Source: JBHIBC01 sp046758905
GTDB taxonomy: Bacteria; Acidobacteriota; Polarisedimenticolia; Gp22-AA2
Assembly (NCBI GenBank): GCA_046758905.1
Contig: JBHIBC010000019.1
Span: 1 to 41,548 of the forward strand
Direction: 5' to 3'
DNA length: 41,548 nucleotides
Shown here: positions 40,277-41,548 of the stretch, piece after piece
How positions within the stretch are numbered: position 1 is the first letter of the stretch
How the letters are laid out: the number at the start of each line of letters is the position of its first letter
Translations under genes and position numbers: made by a program
Notes under the pieces: generated by a model
Told to the model about the DNA's origin: nothing
Seen by the model: the letters and a program-made list of their open reading frames with translations, nothing else
Databases searched by the model: none

Positions 40277-41285
40277 ATGCGACCCCATGGGAGCCCCGAG
40301 CAACTCGAGCGGCGCCGGCGGCGCGCTCTCGGATTGCTGCGGAAGGGGCTGAGCCTGTCCGCCGTCGCCGCCAAGATCGGCTGTTCTCCGAGTTCGGTCG
40401 TGCTGTGGCGCGAGGCGTACCGCAAGCAGGGCGAGAGGGGCCTGCGCGCCAAGCCGGCTCCCGGCCGGCCCAGCAAGCTGGACCGGCGCCAGAAGCAGGC
40501 TCTGAGCCGCCTGCTCCTGCGGGGCGCCCTGAGCTGCGGCTACCGCACCGACCTGTGGACCACCCGCCGGGTGGCCGAGCTGATCGAGAAGCGGTTCGGG
40601 GTCGACTATCACCCGAACCATCTCTGGCGGCTTCTGCAGGCTCTCGGGTGGAGCTGCCAGAGACCGGCGACCCGGGCAGGGGAGCGGGACGACGAGGCGA
40701 TCGCTCACAGGAAGCGGTCTCGGTGGCCGCATATAAAAAAACGCCGCAAGGCGTGGCGCCCATCTGGCGTTCCTCGATGAGAGCGGCTTTCTCCTGGCTC
40801 CTCCGGTGGTCCGGACCTGGGCGCCCCGGGGACGGACCCCGATGCTTCGTTGCGCCGGACACTGGACCAAGATCTCGGCCCTCACGGTCTCGCCGCGCCG
40901 TCGGCGGATGCATCTCTACGCCCGGTTCCACCCGAACAAGAACGTCCGCTTCCCACAGGTCATCGCGTTCCTCCGGCAGTTGCTCGAGCAGATCCGTGGG
41001 CCGATCGTCCTCCTGTGGGACGGCAACCGTCCCCACCGGGCGGCGGCCGTCCGGGCGTTCCTGGAGAAGCACCCACGCCTGCACACGGAGCGCTTCCCGG
41101 CCTACGCCCCCGAGCTCAACCCGGACGAGTTCGTCTGGAACCATCTCAAGCGCGCGGTGGCCAACAGCGTTCCCGACGACCTCGGCCGTCTCAAGCGGCT
41201 CCTGCACCCGCCCTTACAGCGGCTGCGCCAGTCGCAGAAGTTGCTCTGGTCCTGCATCCACGCCTCGGATCTGCCGTGGCCGTGA
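40277..41285 (+). CDS. IS630-like transposase, two frames
   Basis: OrfA 40277-40780 (167 codons, first frame) holds the helix-turn-helix: SLSAVAAKIGCSPSSVVLWR and a second HTH (VAELIEKRFGVDYHPNHLWRLLQALG). OrfB, open from 40737 and ending at 41285, holds the catalytic domain: HLAFLDESGF with the first Asp, VLLWDGNRPHRA with the second Asp, and APELNPDEFVWNHLK with the Glu. The two frames are joined by a +1 (or -2) change at A7 (40735-40741). The frame-0 stop at 40734-40736 precludes a join any earlier. ATG 40277 is close to the left end, and the product fits the IS630 family in length (about 335 residues). Functional only if the frame change occurs. Confidence 0.85.
40735..40754 (+). promoter_or_regulatory. 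Candidate programmed frameshift site in the transposase
   Basis: A7 run (40735-40741) with a hairpin ACGCC-GCAA-GGCGT (40741-40754) directly after it. The tetraloop is of the stable GNRA type. OrfA and OrfB meet exactly here. Mechanism (ribosomal frameshift or transcript slippage) unknown; many transposases use either. Confidence 0.65.
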
Positions 41286-41286
41286 G

Positions 41287-41318
41287 TATTCTATTAGTTA
41301 TGCGTACATCAGTAACCG
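41287..41318 (+). repeat. Repeat arm 7 / IS right inverted repeat
   Basis: TATTCTATTAGTTATGCGT (41287-41305), then ACATCAG, TA and ACCG. Reverse complement of arm 6 with three differences within the element end, and more distant match outside. Confidence 0.85.
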
Positions 41319-41325
41319 ATTGCAG

Positions 41326-41508
41326 GTGAGCGTATGCTCTGCGCTTCTTCTATTCTCAGCCGTGACCGTACTTTCCAGGCCACCGGTTCTTGCCGTGGGC
41401 AGCGATATTACCGATCCTGACAGAATCGCGCGGCTGGGCGAGCGAATCAACGCATACTACCGGCTCCTTCGGGAGAAGGACCATGCAGCATCCGTGTTCG
41501 GTTATTGA
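41326..41508 (+). CDS. Small hypothetical exported protein, possibly truncated
   Basis: 60 residues from GTG 41326: a hydrophobic signal-like start (CSALLLFSAVTVL, SRPPVLA) then SDITDPDRIARLGERINAY and YRLLREKDHAASVFGY. The ribosome site (CAGG) is poor, and codon and GC composition differ from the host genes. The last codons and stop (GGT TAT TGA) lie inside repeat arm 8, so the natural C-terminus may have been replaced when the arm arrived. No family recognised. Could be a cassette-type gene. Confidence 0.45.
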   Translation: MSVCSALLLFSAVTVLSRPPVLAVGSDITDPDRIARLGERINAYYRLLREKDHAASVFGY

Positions 41509-41528
41509 GTATTGCGTAACTAATAGAA
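41499..41528 (+). repeat. Repeat arm 8, left-end orientation at window edge
   Basis: CGGTTATTGA, then GCGTAACTAATAGAA (41514-41528). Inverted partner of arm 7 and, like arm 6, with a TA at its fifth-sixth positions (41503-41504). A further element or attachment site continues beyond the window. Confidence 0.7.
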
Positions 41529-41548
41529 CGGTGCGATACTATGGAGCA

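Larger units (their letters stand above)
40234..41312 (+). mobile_element. IS630-like insertion sequence, complete
   Basis: 1079 bp bounded by 26-bp inverted ends that match at 23 positions (left starts CTGAAGAACGCATAAG at 40234; right ends ATCAG at 41312). TA flanks both ends (40232-40233 and 41313-41314), as expected for the TA target duplication of the IS630 family. It encodes a two-frame DDE transposase that fills the element. The flanks read CGGC-TA and TA-ACCG, so the empty site would be close to the palindrome CGGYTARCCG. Appears structurally complete. Confidence 0.82.

Noticed and set aside
40261..41508. 415-codon open frame across the IS
   Set aside because: It is an out-of-frame reading of the transposase; only its last 60 codons, after the IS end, have a protein-like composition and are annotated separately.
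39671..41548. Standard attC sites (RYYYAAC ... GTTRRRY) in the cassette-like region
   Set aside because: Only near matches (GCGTAAC, GTTATGC, GTTAGTC); none of the arms has both canonical cores at proper spacing, so I list them as repeats and not attC.

Overview
The window is about 41.5 kb of very GC-rich, gene-dense bacterial chromosome. The first ~39.3 kb is ordinary housekeeping sequence; the last ~2.2 kb is a lower-GC mobile patch. A Ser/Thr kinase fused to a TPR array, the sufBCDSUT order under an Rrf2 regulator, a GTG-rich start-codon habit and the overall gene style suggest an Acidobacteriota-like or related lineage. That assignment is an inference; there is no rRNA or other phylogenetic marker in the window.

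Layout. (1) 1-5735, minus strand: a haem-completion operon, read from 5735 downwards. It starts with an unusual single-chain uroporphyrinogen-III synthase/uroporphyrinogen decarboxylase (HemD-HemE), followed by ferrochelatase (hemH), protoporphyrinogen oxidase (hemY), a DUF4198 exported protein and a truncated rpiB. (2) 5902-12235, plus strand: an iron-sulfur assembly operon. A consensus sigma-70 promoter with an inverted repeat in its spacer drives an Rrf2 (IscR/SufR-like) regulator and sufB-C-D-S-U-T, with several 4-base start/stop overlaps. (3) 12384-13670: a class I/II aminotransferase. (4) 13763-16134: a three-gene bufferin-type RiPP operon: a Cys-rich secreted precursor (BufA-like), a DUF692/MNIO enzyme (BufB) and a DUF2063 partner (BufC). 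Three tandem hairpins lie between the precursor and enzyme genes. (5) 16201-18411: a secreted prolyl oligopeptidase. (6) 18419-21169, minus: a molybdate transporter with intact modC and modB but a visibly broken modA. Divergent from it is a molybdopterin oxidoreductase, 21231-23297, that would use the cofactor. (7) 23269-25317, minus: a membrane pyrophosphatase of the K+-dependent sequence type; then plus-strand genes for a dihaem cytochrome c peroxidase lipoprotein, two MFS transporters, a PurD-like ATP-grasp protein, a small winged-helix-like protein and the kinase-TPR protein. (8) 34456-38088: a compact N-degron module, aat-clpS-clpA. (9) 38254-41548: an integron-type tyrosine recombinase gene (intI) carrying a frameshift. 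It reads towards an array of short repeats, a small secreted-protein gene, a complete IS630-like element whose transposase is in two frames joined at an A7 run, a second small secreted-protein gene and another repeat end at the window edge.

The most unusual part is region 9. Eight related repeat arms lie downstream of intI. Four are tandem-like copies next to intI. Four more bracket the two small genes and form the ends of the IS630-like element. They can be read either as integron recombination sites that the element has entered or resembles, or as several copies or remnants of one IS630-like family with a preferred palindromic target. Other points worth following are the HemD-HemE fusion, the bufferin operon with its hairpins, and the double lesion in modA.
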